64,000 nucleotides of DNA from Apostichopus japonicus. Its lineage: Eukaryota; Echinodermata; Holothuroidea; Aspidochirotida; Stichopodidae. The notes below the pieces were generated by a model that did not search any database, was not told the DNA's origin, and saw only the letters and a program-made list of their open reading frames with translations. Position 1 is the first letter of the stretch. Every line of letters begins with the position of its first letter. Where the stretch lies: assembly GCF_037975245.1 (NCBI RefSeq), contig NC_092569.1:1279501-1343500 (forward strand), written 5' to 3'. The position numbers and the translations under genes are program-made. This document shows, piece by piece, positions 14,001 to 28,500 of this stretch.

Positions 14001-17000
14001 TTATGCAACTCTTGTCACCTGGAAAGGAATCCAAAGGGCGCCACACATCCGAGGTACAATTTTGGGAAGAATTCAAAAAGTCGCGATTTTGGCCAAAATC
14101 GGACAAAATCATAAGGGTATAGCCTTACAAAATCGTCATATTTGGGCCAAAAATGAAAGTTCTCAAATTTCTCCCAAAATACGCAGAAGGGACTCCCAGC
14201 ACCCGGTAGACGCTTCTCTCGGGTCAAAAGTGGCATTGGACGATGTTTTAGTCATCTTAATGCGATATGAAATGACGTCAAGATATGGTTATTAAATATC
14301 ATTTTTCCACCAAAATATCAGTGTTTATGCAACTCTTGTCACCTGGAAAGGAATCCAAAGGGCGCCACACATCCGAGGTACAATTTTGGGAAGAATTCAA
14401 AAAGTCGCGATTTTGGCCAAAATCGGACAAAATCATAAGGGTATAGCCTTACAAAATCGTCATATTTGGGCCAAAACTGAAAGTTCTCAAACTTCTCCCA
14501 AAATACGCAGAAGGGACTCCCAGCACCCGGTAGACGCTTCTCTCGGGTGAAAAGTGGCATTGGACGATGTTTTAGTCATCTTAATGCGATATGAAATGAC
14601 GTCAAGATATGGTTATTAAATATCATTTTTCCACCAAAATATCAGTGTTTATGCAACTCTTGTCACCTGGAAAGGAATCCAAAGGGCGCCACACATCCGA
14701 GGTACAATTTTGGGAAGAATTCAAAAAGTCGCGATTTTGGCCAAAATCGGACAAAATCATAAGGCTATAGCCTTACAAAATCGTCATATTTGGGCCAAAA
14801 ATGAAAGTTCTCAAACTTCTCCCAAAATACGCAGAAGGGACTCCCAGCACCCAGTAGACGCTTCTCTCGGGTGAAAAGTGGCATTGGACGATGTTTTAGT
14901 CATCTTAATGCGATATGAAATGACGTCAAGATATGGTTATTAAATATCATTTTTCCACCAAACTATCAGTGTTTATGCAACTCTTGTCACCTGGAAAGGA
15001 ATCCAAAGGGCGCCACACATCCGAGGTACAATTTTGGGAAGAATTCAAAAAGTCGCGATTTTGGCCAAAATCGGACAAAATCATAAGGGTATAGCCTTAC
15101 AAAATCGTCATATTTGGGACAAAAATGAAAGTTCTCAAATTTCTCCCAAAATACGCAGAAGGGACTCCCAGCACCCGGTAGACGCTTCTCTCGGGTCAAA
15201 AGTGGCATTGGACGATGTTTTAGTCATCTTAATGCGATATGAAATGACGTCAAGATATGGTTATTAAATATCATTTTTCCACCAAAATATCAGTGTTTAT
15301 GCAACTCTTGTCACCTGGAAAGGAATCCAAAGGGCGCCACACATCCGAGGTACAATTTTGGGAAGAATTCAAAAAGTCGCGATTTTGGCCAAAATCGGAC
15401 AAAATCATAAGGGTATAGCCTTACAAAATCGTCATATTTGGGCCAAAACTGAAAGTTCTCAAATTTCTCCCAAAATACGCAGAAGGGACTCCCAGCACCC
15501 GGTAGACGCTTCTCTCGGGTGAAAAGTGGCATTGGACGATGTTTTAGTCATCTTAATGCGATATGAAATGACGTCAAGATATGGTTATTAAATATCATTT
15601 TTCCACCAAAATATCAGTGTTTATGCAACTCTTGTCACCTGGAAAGGAATCCAAAGGGCGCCACACATCCGAGGTACAATTTTGGGAAGAATTCAAAAAG
15701 TCGCGATTTTGGCCAAAATCGGACAAAATCATAAGGGTATAGCCTTACAAAATCGTCATATTTGGGCCAAAACTGAAAGTTCTCAAATTTCTCCCAAAAT
15801 ACGCAGAAGGGACTCCCAGCACCCGGTAGACGCTTCTCTCGGGTGAAAAGTGGCATTGGACGATGTTTTAGTCATCTTAATGCGATATGAAATGACGTCA
15901 AGATATGGTTATTAAATATCATTTTTCCACCAAAATATCAGTGTTTATGCAACTCTTGTCACCTGGAAAGGAATCCAAAGGGCGCCACACATCCGAGGTA
16001 CAATTTTGGGAAGAATTCAAAAAGTCGCGATTTTGGCCAAAATCGGACAAAATCATAAGGGTATAGCCTTACAAAATCGTCATATTTGGGCCAAAAATGA
16101 AAGTTCTCAAATTTCTCCCAAAATACGCAGAAGGGACTCCCAGCACCCAGTAGACGCTTCTCTCGGGTCAAAAGTGGCATTGGACGATGTTTTAGTCATC
16201 TTAATGCGATATGAAATGACGTCAAGATATGGTTATTAAATATCATTTTTCCACCAAAATATCAGTGTTTATGCAACTCTTGTCACCTGGAAAGGAATCC
16301 AAAGGGCGCCACACATCCGAGGTACAATTTTGGGAAGAATTCAAAAAGTCGCGATTTTGGCCAAAATCGGACAAAATCATAAGGGTATAGCCTTACAAAA
16401 TCGTCATATTTGGGCCAAAAATGAAAGTTCTCAAACTTCTCCCAAAATACGCAGAAGGGACTCCCAGCACCCAGTAGACGCTTCTCTCGGGTGAAAAGTG
16501 GCATTGGACGATGTTTTAGTCATCTTAATGCGATATGAAATGACGTCAAGATATGGTTATTAAATATCATTTTTCCACCAAAATATCAGTGTTTATGCAA
16601 CTCTTGTCACCTGGAAAGGAATCCAAAGGGCGCCACACATCCGAGGTACAATTTTGGGAAGAATTCAAAAAGTCGCGATTTTGGCCAAAATCGGACAAAA
16701 TCATAAGGGTATAGCCCTACAAAATCGTCATATTTGGGCCAAAAATGAAAGTTCTCAAATTTCTCCCAAAATACGCAGAAGGGACTCCCAGCACCCGGTA
16801 GACGCTTCTCTCGGGTGAAAAGTGGCATTGGACGATGTTTTAGTCATCTTAATGCGATATGAAATGACGTCAAGATATGGTTATTAAATATCATTTTTCC
16901 ACCAAAATATCAGTGTTTATGCAACTCTTGTCACCTGGAAAGGAATCCAAAGGGCGCCACACATCCGAGGTACAATTTTGGGAAGAATTCAAAAAGTCGC

Positions 17001-20000
17001 GATTTTGGCCAAAATCGGACAAAATCATAAGGGTACCCCCAGCACCCGGTAGACGCTTCTCTCGGGTGAAAAGTGGCATTGGACGATGTTTTAGTCATCT
17101 TAATGCGATATGAAATGACGTCAAGATATGGTTATTAAATATCATTTTTCCACCAAAATATCAGTGTTTATGCAACTCTTGTCACCTGGAAAGGAATCCA
17201 AAGGGCGCCACACATCCGAGGTACAATTTTGGGAAGAATTCAAAAAGTCGCGATTTTGGCCAAATTCGGACAAAATCATAAGGCTATAGCCTTACAAAAT
17301 CGTCATATTTGGGCCAAAAATGAAAGTTCTCAAACTTCTCCCAAAATACGCAGAAGGGACTCCCAGCACCCAGTAGACGCTTCTCTCGGGTGAAAAGTGG
17401 CATTGGACGATGTTTTAGTCATCTTAATGCGATATGAAATGACGTCAAGATATGGTTATTAAATATCATTTTTCCACCAAACTATCAGTGTTTATGCAAC
17501 TCTTGTCACCTGGAAAGGAATCCAAAGGGCGCCACACATCCGAGGTACAATTTTGGGAAGAATTCAAAAAGTCGCGATTTTGGCCAAAATCGGACAAAAT
17601 CATAAGGGTATAGCCTTACAAAATCGTCATATTTGGGCCAAAACTGAAAGTTCTCAAATTTCTCCCAAAATACGCAGAAGGGACTCCCAGCACCCGGTAG
17701 ACGCTTCTCTCGGGTCAAAAGTGGCATTGGACGATGTTTTAGTCATCTTAATGCGATATGAAATGACGTCAAGATATGGTTATTAAATATCATTTTTCCA
17801 CCAAAATATCAGTGTTTATGCAACTCTTGTCACCTGGAAAGGAATCCAAAGGGCGCCACACATCCGAGGTACAATTTTGGGAAGAATTCAAAAAGTCGCG
17901 ATTTTGGCCAAAATCGGACAAAATCATAAGGGTATAGCCTTACAAAATCGTCATATTTGGGCCAAAACTGAAAGTTCTCAAACTTCTCCCAAAATACGCA
18001 GAAGGGACTCCCAGCACCCGGTAGACGCTTCTCTCGGGTCAAAAGTGGCATTGGACGATGTTTTAGTCATCTTAATGCGATATGAAATGACGTCAAGATA
18101 TGGTTATTAAATATCATTTTTCCACCAAAATATCAGTGTTTATGCAACTCTTGTCACCTGGAAAGGAATCCAAAGGGCGCCACACATCCGAGGTACAATT
18201 TTGGGAAGATATAAAAAAGTCGCGACTTTGGCCAAAATCGGACAAAATCATAAGGGTATAGCCTTACAAAATCGTCATATTTGGGCCAAAAATGAAAGTT
18301 CTCAAACTTCTCCCAAAATACGCAGAAGGGACTCCCAGCACCCGGTAGACGCTTCTCTCGGGTGAAAAGTGGCATTGGACGATGTTTTAGTCATCTTAAT
18401 GCGATATGAAATGACGTCAAGATATGGTTATTAAATATCATTTTTCCACCAAAATATCAGTGTTTATGCAACTCTTGTCACCTGGAAAGGAATCCAAAGG
18501 GCGCCACACATCCGAGGTACAATTTTGGGAAGATATAAAAAAGTCGCGACTTTGGCCAAAATCGGACAAAATCATAAGGCTATAGCCTTACAAAATCGTC
18601 ATATTTGGGCCAAAAATGAAAGTTCTCAAACTTCTCCCAAAATACGCAGAAGGGACTCCCAGCACCCAGTAGACGCTTCTCTCGGGTGAAAAGTGGCATT
18701 GGACGATGTTTTAGTCATCTTAATGCGATATGAAATGACGTCAAGATATGGTTATTAAATATCATTTTTCCACCAAAATATCAGTGTTTATGCAACTCTT
18801 GTCACCTGGAAAGGAATCCAAAGGGCGCCACACATCCGAGGTACAATTTTGGGAAGAATTCAAAAAGTCGCGATTTTGGCCAAAATCGGACAAAATCATA
18901 AGGGTATAGCCTTACAAAATCGTCATATTTGGGCCAAAACTGAAAGTTCTCAAACTTCTCCCAAAATACGCAGAAGGGACTCCCAGCACCCGGTAGACGC
19001 TTCTCTCGGGTGAAAAGTGGCATTGGACGATGTTTTAGTCATCTTAATGCGATATGAAATGACGTCAAGATATGGTTATTAAATATCATTTTTCCACCAA
19101 AATATCAGTGTTTATGCAACTCTTGTCACCTGGAAAGGAATCCAAAGGGCGCCACACATCCGAGGAACAATTTTGGGAAGAATTCAAAAAGTCGCGATTT
19201 TGGCCAAAATCGGACAAAATCATAAGGGTATAGCCTTACAAAATCGTCATATTTGGGCCAAAAATGAAAGTTCTCAAATTTCTCCCAAAATACGCAGAAG
19301 GGACTCCCAGCACCCAGTAGACGCTTCTCTCGGGTGAAAAGTGGCATTGGACGATGTTTTAGTCATCTTAATGCGATATGAAATGACGTCAAGATATGGT
19401 TATTAAATATCATTTTTCCACCAAAATATCAGTGTTTATGCAACTCTTGTCACCTGGAAAGGAATCCAAAGGGCGCCACACATCCGAGGTACAATTTTGG
19501 GAAGAATTCAAAAAGTCGCGATTTTGGCCAAAATCGGACAAAATCATAAGGGTATAGGCCTTACAAAATCGTCATATTTGGGCCAAAACTGAAAGTTCTC
19601 AAACTTCTCCCAAAATACGCAGAAGGGACTCCCAGCACCCAGTAGACGCTTCTCTCGGGTCAAAAGTGGCATTGGACGATGTTTTAGTCATCTTAATGCG
19701 ATATGAAATGACGTCAAGATATGGTTATTAAATATCATTTTTCCACCAAAATATCAGTGTTCATGCAACTCTTGTCACCTGGAAAGGAATCCAAAGGGCG
19801 CCACACATCCGAGGTACAATTTTGGGAAGAATTCAAAAAGTCGCGATTTTGGCCAAAATCGGACAAAATCATAAGGGTATAGCCTTACAAAATCGTCATA
19901 TTTGGGCCAAAAATGAAAGTTCTCAAATTTCTCCCAAAATACGCAGAAGGGACTCCCAGCACCCAGTAGACGCTTCTCTCGGGTCAAAAGTGGCATTGGA

Positions 20001-20391
20001 CGATGTTTTAGTCATCTTAATGCGATATGAAATGACGTCAAGATATGGTTATTAAATATCATTTTTCCACCAAAATATCAGTGTTTATGCAACTCTTGTC
20101 ACCTGGAAAGGAATCCAAAGGGCGCCACACATCCGAGGTACAATTTTGGGAAGAATTCAAAAAGTCGCGATTTTGGCCAAAATCGGACAAAATCATAAGG
20201 GTATAGCCTTACAAAATCGTCATATTTGGGCCAAAAATGAAAGTTCTCAAATTTCTCCCAAAATACGCAGAAGGGACTCCCAGTAGACGCTTCTCTCGGG
20301 TGAAAAGTGGCATTGGACGATGTTTTAGTCATCTTAATGCGATATGAAATGACGTCAAGATATGGTTATTAAATATCATTTTTCCACCAAA

Positions 20392-23300
20392 ATATCAGTG
20401 TTTATGCAACTCTTGTCACCTGGAAAGGAATCCAAAGGGCGCCACACATCCGAGGTACAATTTTGGGAAGAATTCAAAAAGTCGCGATTTTGGCCAAAAT
20501 CGGACAAAATCATAAGGGTATAGCCTTACAAAATCGTCATATTTGGGCCAAAAATGAAAGTTCTCAAACTTCTCCCAAAATACGCAGAAGGGACTCCCAG
20601 CACCCAGTAGACGCTTCTCTCGGGTGAAAAGTGGCATTGGACGATGTTTTAGTCATCTTAATGCGATATGAAATGACGTCAAGATATGGTTATTAAATAT
20701 CATTTTTCCACCAAAATATCAGTGTTTATGCAACTCTTGTCACCTGGAAAGGAATCCAAAGGGCGCCACACATCCGAGGTACAATTTTGGGAAGAATTCA
20801 AAAAGTCGCGATTTTGGCCAAAATCGGACAAAATCATAAGGGTATAGCCTTACAAAATCGTCATATTTGGGCCAAAAATGAAAGTTCTCAAACTTCTCCC
20901 AAAATACGCAGAAGGGACTCCCAGCACCCAGTAGACGCTTCTCTCGGGTGAAAAGTGGCATTGGACGATGTTTTAGTCATCTTAATGCGATATGAAATGA
21001 CGTCAAGATATGGTTATTAAATATCATTTTTCCACCAAAATATCAGTGTTTATGCAACTCTTGTCACCTGGAAAGGAATCCAAAGGGCGCCACACATCCG
21101 AGGTACAATTTTGGGAAGAATTCAAAAAGTCGCGATTTTGGCCAAAATCGGACAAAATCATAAGGGTATAGCCTTACAAAATCGTCATATTTGGGCCAAA
21201 AATGAAAGTTCTCAAACTTCTCCCAAAATACGCAGAAGGGACTCCCAGCACCCAGTAGACGCTTCTCTCGGGTGAAAAGTGGCATTGGACGATGTTTTAG
21301 TCATCTTAATGCGATATGAAATGACGTCAAGATATGGTTATTAAATATCATTTTTCCACCAAAATATCAGTGTTTATGCAACTCTTGTCACCTGGAAAGG
21401 AATCCAAAGGGCGCCACACATCCGAGGTACAATTTTGGGAAGAATTCAAAAAGTCGCGATTTTGGCCAAAATCGGACAAAATCATAAGGCTATAGCCTTA
21501 CAAAATCGTCATATTTGGGCCAAAAATGAAAGTTCTCAAACTTCTCCCAAAATACGCAGAAGGGACTCCCAGCACCCAGTAGACGCTTCTCTCGGGTGAA
21601 AAGTGGCATTGGACGATGTTTTAGTCATCTTAATGCGATATGAAATGACGTCAAGATATGGTTATTAAATATCATTTTTCCACCAAACTATCAGTGTTTA
21701 TGCAACTCTTGTCACCTGGAAAGGAATCCAAAGGGCGCCACACATCCGAGGTACAATTTTGGGAAGAATTCAAAAAGTCGCGATTTTGGCCAAAATCGGA
21801 CAAAATCATAAGGGTATAGCCTTACAAAATCGTCATATTTGGGCCAAAAATGAAAGTTCTCAAATTTCTCCCAAAATACGCAGAAGGGACTCCCAGCACC
21901 AAGTAGACGCTTCTCTCGGGTGAAAAGTGGCATTGGACGATGTTTTAGTCATCTTAATGCGATATGAAATGACGTCAAGATATGGTTATTAAATATCATT
22001 TTTCCACCAAAACATCAGTGTTTATGCAACTCTTGTCACCTGGAAAGGAATCCAAAGGGCGCCACACATCCGAGGTACAATTTTGGGAAGAATTCAAAAA
22101 GTCGCGATTTTGGCCAAAATCGGACAAAATCATAAGGGTATAGCCTTACAAAATCGTCATATTTGGGCCAAAAATGAAAGTTCTCAAATTTCTCCCAAAA
22201 TACGCAGAAGGGACTCCCAGCACCCAGTAGACGCTTCTCTCGGGTCAAAAGTGGCATTGGACGATGTTTTAGTCATCTTAATGCGATATGAAATGACGTC
22301 AAGATATGGTTATTAAATATCATTTTTCCACCAAAATATCAGTGTTTATGCAACTCTTGTCACCTGGAAAGGAATCCAAAGGGCGCCACACATCCGAGGT
22401 ACAATTTTGGGAAGAATTCAAAAAGTCGCGATTTTGGCCAAAATCGGACAAAATCATAAGGGTATAGCCTTACAAAATCGTCATATTTGGGCCAAAAATG
22501 AAAGTTCTCAAACTTCTCCCAAAATACGCAGAAGGGACTCCCAGCACCCAGTAGACGCTTCTCTCGGGTGAAAAGTGGCATTGGACGATGTTTTAGTCAT
22601 CTTAATGCGATATGAAATGACGTCAAGATATGGTTATTAAATATCATTTTTCCACCAAAATATCAGTGTTTATGCAACTCTTGTCACCTGGAAAGGAATC
22701 CAAAGGGCGCCACACATCCGAGGTACAATTTTGGGAAGAATTCAAAAAGTCGCGATTTTGGCCAAAATCGGACAAAATCATAAGGGTATAGCCTTACAAA
22801 ATCGTCATATTTGGGCCAAAAATGAAAGTTCTCAAACTTCTCCCAAAATACGCAGAAGGGACTCCCAGCACCCAGTAGACGCTTCTCTCGGGTGAAAAGT
22901 GGCATTGGACGATGTTTTAGTCATCTTAATGCGATATGAAATGACGTCAAGATATGGTTATTAAATATCATTTTTCCACCAAAATATCAGTGTTTATGCA
23001 ACTCTTGTCACCTGGAAAGGAATCCAAAGGGCGCCACACATCCGAGGTACAATTTTGGGAAGAATTCAAAAAGTCGCGATTTTGGCCAAAATCGGACAAA
23101 ATCATAAGGGTATAGCCTTACAAAATCGTCATATTTGGGCCAAAAATGAAAGTTCTCAAACTTCTCCCAAAATACGCAGAAGGGACTCCCAGCACCCAGT
23201 AGACGCTTCTCTCGGGTGAAAAGTGGCATTGGACGATGTTTTAGTCATCTTAATGCGATATGAAATGACGTCAAGATATGGTTATTAAATATCATTTTTC

Positions 23301-23965
23301 CACCAAAATATCAGTGTTTATGCAACTCTTGTCACCTGGAAAGGAATCCAAAGGGCGCCACACATCCGAGGTACAATTTTGGGAAGAATTCAAAAAGTCG
23401 CGATTTTGGCCAAAATCGGACAAAATCATAAGGCTATAGCCTTACAAAATCGTCATATTTGGGCCAAAAATGAAAGTTCTCAAACTTCTCCCAAAATACG
23501 CAGAAGGGACTCCCAGCACCCAGTAGACGCTTCTCTCGGGTGAAAAGTGGCATTGGACGATGTTTTAGTCATCTTAATGCGATATGAAATGACGTCAAGA
23601 TATGGTTATTAAATATCATTTTTCCACCAAACTATCAGTGTTTATGCAACTCTTGTCACCTGGAAAGGAATCCAAAGGGCGCCACACATCCGAGGTACAA
23701 TTTTGGGAAGAATTCAAAAAGTCGCGATTTTGGCCAAAATCGGACAAAATCATAAGGGTATAGCCTTACAAAATCGTCATATTTGGGCCAAAAATGAAAG
23801 TTCTCAAATTTCTCCCAAAATACGCAGAAGGGACTCCCAGCACCAAGTAGACGCTTCTCTCGGGTGAAAAGTGGCATTGGACGATGTTTTAGTCATCTTA
23901 ATGCGATATGAAATGACGTCAAGATATGGTTATTAAATATCATTTTTCCACCAAAACATCAGTGT
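20392..23965. repeat. Six-unit higher-order duplication (offset 1944 bp) in the 324 bp satellite
   Basis: Five consecutive units from about 20416 recur from about 22360 at an exact offset of 6 x 324 = 1944 bp. The same private variants are preserved in order: CTATAG unit, ACTATCAG at 21687 and 23631, CACCAAGTAG at 21897 and 23841, AAAACATCAG at 22010 and 23954. The unit following each block differs, which marks one end of the duplication. Confidence 0.85.
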
Positions 23966-25579
23966 TTATGCAACTCTTGTCACCTGGAAAGGAATCCAAA
24001 GGGCGCCACACATCCGAGGTACAATTTTGGGAAGAATTCAAAAAGTCGCGATTTTGGCCAAAATCGGACAAAATCATAAGGGTATAGCCTTACAAAATCG
24101 TCATATTTGGGCCAAAACTGAAAGTTCTCAAACTTCTCCCAAAATACGCAGAAGGGACTCCCAGCACCCGGTAGACGCTTCTCTCGGGTGAAAAGTGGCA
24201 TTGGACGATGTTTTAGTCATCTTAATGCGATATGAAATGACGTCAAGATATGGTTATTAAATATCATTTTTCCACCAAAATATCAGTGTTTATGCAACTC
24301 TTGTCACCTGGAAAGGAATCCAAAGGGCGCCACACATCCGAGGTACAATTTTGGGAAGAATTCAAAAAGTCGCGATTTTGGCCAAAATCGGACAAAATCA
24401 TAAGGCTATAGCCTTACAAAATCGTCATATTTGGGCCAAAAATGAAAGTTCTCAAACTTCTCCCAAAATACGCAGAAGGGACTCCCAGCACCCAGTAGAC
24501 GCTTCTCTCGGGTGAAAAGTGGCATTGGACGATGTTTTAGTCATCTTAATGCGATATGAAATGACGTCAAGATATGGTTATTAAATATCATTTTTCCACC
24601 AAAATATCAGTGTTTATGCAACTCTTGTCACCTGGAAAGGAATCCAAAGGGCGCCACACATCCGAGGTACAATTTTGGGAAGAATTCAAAAAGTCGCGAT
24701 TTTGGCCAAAATCGGACAAAATCATAAGGGTATAGCCTTACAAAATCGTCATATTTGGGCCAAAACTGAAAGTTCTCAAACTTCTCCCAAAATACGCAGA
24801 AGGGACTCCCAGCACCCGGTAGACGCTTCTCTCGGGTCAAAAGTGGCATTGGACGATGTTTTAGTCATCTTAATGCGATATGAAATGACGTCAAGATATG
24901 GTTATTAAATATCATTTTTCCACCAAATTATCAGTGTTTATGCAACTCTTGTCACCTGGAAAGGAATCCAAAGGGCGCCACACATCCGAGGTACAATTTT
25001 GGGAAGATATAAAAAAGTCGCGACTTTGGCCAAAATCGGACAAAATCATAAGGGTATAGCCTTACAAAATCGTCATATTTGGGCCAAAAATGAAAGTTCT
25101 CAAATTTCTCCCAAAATACGCAGAAGGGACTCCCAGCACCAAGTAGACGCTTCTCTCAGGTCAAAAGTGGCATTGGACGATGTTTTAGTCATCTTAATGC
25201 GATATGAAATGACGTCAAGATATGGTTATTAAATATCATTTTTCCACCAAAATATCAGTGTTTATGCAACTCTTGTCACCTGGAAAGGAATCCAAAGGGC
25301 GCCACACATCCGAGGTACAATTTTGGGAAGAATTCAAAAAGTCGCGATTTTGGCCAAAATCGGACAAAATCATAAGGGTATAGCCTTACAAAATCGTCAT
25401 ATTTGGGCCAAAAATGAAAGTTCTCAAACTTCTCCCAAAATACGCAGAAGGGACTCCCAGCACCCAGTAGACGCTTCTCTCGGGTGAAAAGTGGCATTGG
25501 ACGATGTTTTAGTCATCTTAATGCGATATGAAATGACGTCAAGATATGGTTATTAAATATCATTTTTCCACCAAAATAT

Positions 25580-28500
25580 CAGTGTTTATGCAACTCTTGT
25601 CACCTGGAAAGGAATCCAAAGGGCGCCACACATCCGAGGTACAATTTTGGGAAGAATTCAAAAAGTCGCGATTTTGGCCAAAATCGGACAAAATCATAAG
25701 GGTATAGCCCTACAAAATCGTCATATTTGGGCCAAAAATGAAAGTTCTCAAATTTCTCCCAAAATACGCAGAAGGGACTCCCAGCACCCGGTAGACGCTT
25801 CTCTCGGGTCAAAAGTGGCATTGGACGATGTTTTAGTCATCTTAATGCGATATGAAATGACGTCAAGATATGGTTATTAAATATCATTTTTCCACCAAAA
25901 TATCAGTGTTTATGCAACTCTTGTCACCTGGAAAGGAATCCAAAGGGCGCCACACATCCGAGGTACAATTTTGGGAAGAATTCAAAAAGTCGCGATTTTG
26001 GCCAAATTCGGACAAAATCATAAGGCTATAGCCTTACAAAATCGTCATATTTGGGCCAAAAATGAAAGTTCTCAAACTTCTCCCAAAATACGCAGAAGGG
26101 ACTCCCAGCACCCAGTAGACGCTTCTCTCGGGTCAAAAGTGGCATTGGACGATGTTTTAGTCATCTTAATGCGATATGAAATGACGTCAAGATATGGTTA
26201 TTAAATATCATTTTTCCACCAAACTATCAGTGTTTATGCAACTCTTGTCACCTGGAAAGGAATCCAAAGGGCGCCACACATCCGAGGTACAATTTTGGGA
26301 AGAATTCAAAAAGTCGCGATTTTGGCCAAAATCGGACAAAATCATAAGGGTATAGCCTTACAAAATCGTCATATTTGGGCCAAAACTGAAAGTTCTCAAA
26401 TTTCTCCCAAAATACGCAGAAGGGACTCCCAGCACCCGGTAGACGCTTCTCTCGGGTCAAAAGTGGCATTGGACGATGTTTTAGTCATCTTAATGCGATA
26501 TGAAATGACGTCAAGATATGGTTATTAAATATCATTTTTCCACCAAAATATCAGTGTTTATGCAACTCTTGTCACCTGGAAAGGAATCCAAAGGGCGCCA
26601 CACATCCGAGGTACAATTTTGGGAAGAATTCAAAAAGTCGCGATTTTGGCCAAAATCGGACAAAATCATAAGGGTATAGCCTTACAAAATCGTCATATTT
26701 GGGCCAAAACTGAAAGTTCTCAAACTTCTCCCAAAATACGCAGAAGGGACTCCCAGCACCCGGTAGACGCTTCTCTCGGGTGAAAAGTGGCATTGGACGA
26801 TGTTTTAGTCATCTTAATGCGATATGAAATGACGTCAAGATATGGTTATTAAATATCATTTTTCCACCAAAATATCAGTGTTTATGCAACTCTTGTCACC
26901 TGGAAAGGAATCCAAAGGGCGCCACACATCCGAGGTACAATTTTGGGAAGATATAAAAAAGTCGCGACTTTGGCCAAAATCGGACAAAATCATAAGGGTA
27001 TAGCCTTACAAAATCGTCATATTTGGGCCAAAAATGAAAGTTCTCAAACTTCTCCCAAAATACGCAGAAGGGACTCCCAGCACCCGGTAGACGCTTCTCT
27101 CGGGTGAAAAGTGGCATTGGACGATGTTTTAGTCATCTTAATGCGATATGAAATGACGTCAAGATATGGTTATTAAATATCATTTTTCCACCAAAATATC
27201 AGTGTTTATGCAACTCTTGTCACCTGGAAAGGAATCCAAAGGGCGCCACACATCCGAGGTACAATTTTGGGAAGAATTCAAAAAGTCGCGATTTTGGCCA
27301 AAATCGGACAAAATCATAAGGCTATAGCCTTACAAAATCGTCATATTTGGGCCAAAAATGAAAGTTCTCAAACTTCTCCCAAAATACGCAGAAGGGACTC
27401 CCAGCACCCAGTAGACGCTTCTCTCGGGTGAAAAGTGGCATTGGACGATGTTTTAGTCATCTTAATGCGATATGAAATGACGTCAAGATATGGTTATTAA
27501 ATATCATTTTTCCACCAAAATATCAGTGTTTATGCAACTCTTGTCACCTGGAAAGGAATCCAAAGGGCGCCACACATCCGAGGTACAATTTTGGGAAGAA
27601 TTCAAAAAGTCGCGATTTTGGCCAAAATCATAAGGGTATAGCCTTACAAAATCGTCATATTTGGGCCAAAACTGAAAGTTCTCAAACTTCTCCCAAAATA
27701 CGCAGAAGGGACTCCCAGCACCCGGTAGACGCTTCTCTCGGGTGAAAAGTGGCATTGGACGATGTTTTAGTCATCTTAATGCGATATGAAATGACGTCAA
27801 GATATGGTTATTAAATATCATTTTTCCACCAAAATATCAGTGTTTATGCAACTCTTGTCACCTGGAAAGGAATCCAAAGGGCGCCACACATCCGAGGTAC
27901 AATTTTGGGAAGAATTCAAAAAGTCGCGATTTTGGCCAAAATCGGACAAAATCATAAGGGTATAGCCCTACAAAATCGTCATATTTGGGCCAAAAATGAA
28001 AGTTCTCAAATTTCTCCCAAAATACGCAGAAGGGACTCCCAGCACCCGGTAGACGCTTCTCTCGGGTGAAAAGTGGCATTGGACGATGTTTTAGTCATCT
28101 TAATGCGATATGAAATGACGTCAAGATATGGTTATTAAATATCATTTTTCCACCAAAATATCAGTGTTTATGCAACTCTTGTCACCTGGAAAGGAATCCA
28201 AAGGGCGCCACACATCCGAGGTACAATTTTGGGAAGAATTCAAAAAGTCGCGATTTTGGCCAAATTCGGACAAAATCATAAGGCTATAGCCTTACAAAAT
28301 CGTCATATTTGGGCCAAAAATGAAAGTTCTCAAACTTCTCCCAAAATACGCAGAAGGGACTCCCAGCACCCAGTAGACGCTTCTCTCGGGTGAAAAGTGG
28401 CATTGGACGATGTTTTAGTCATCTTAATGCGATATGAAATGACGTCAAGATATGGTTATTAAATATCATTTTTCCACCAAACTATCAGTGTTTATGCAAC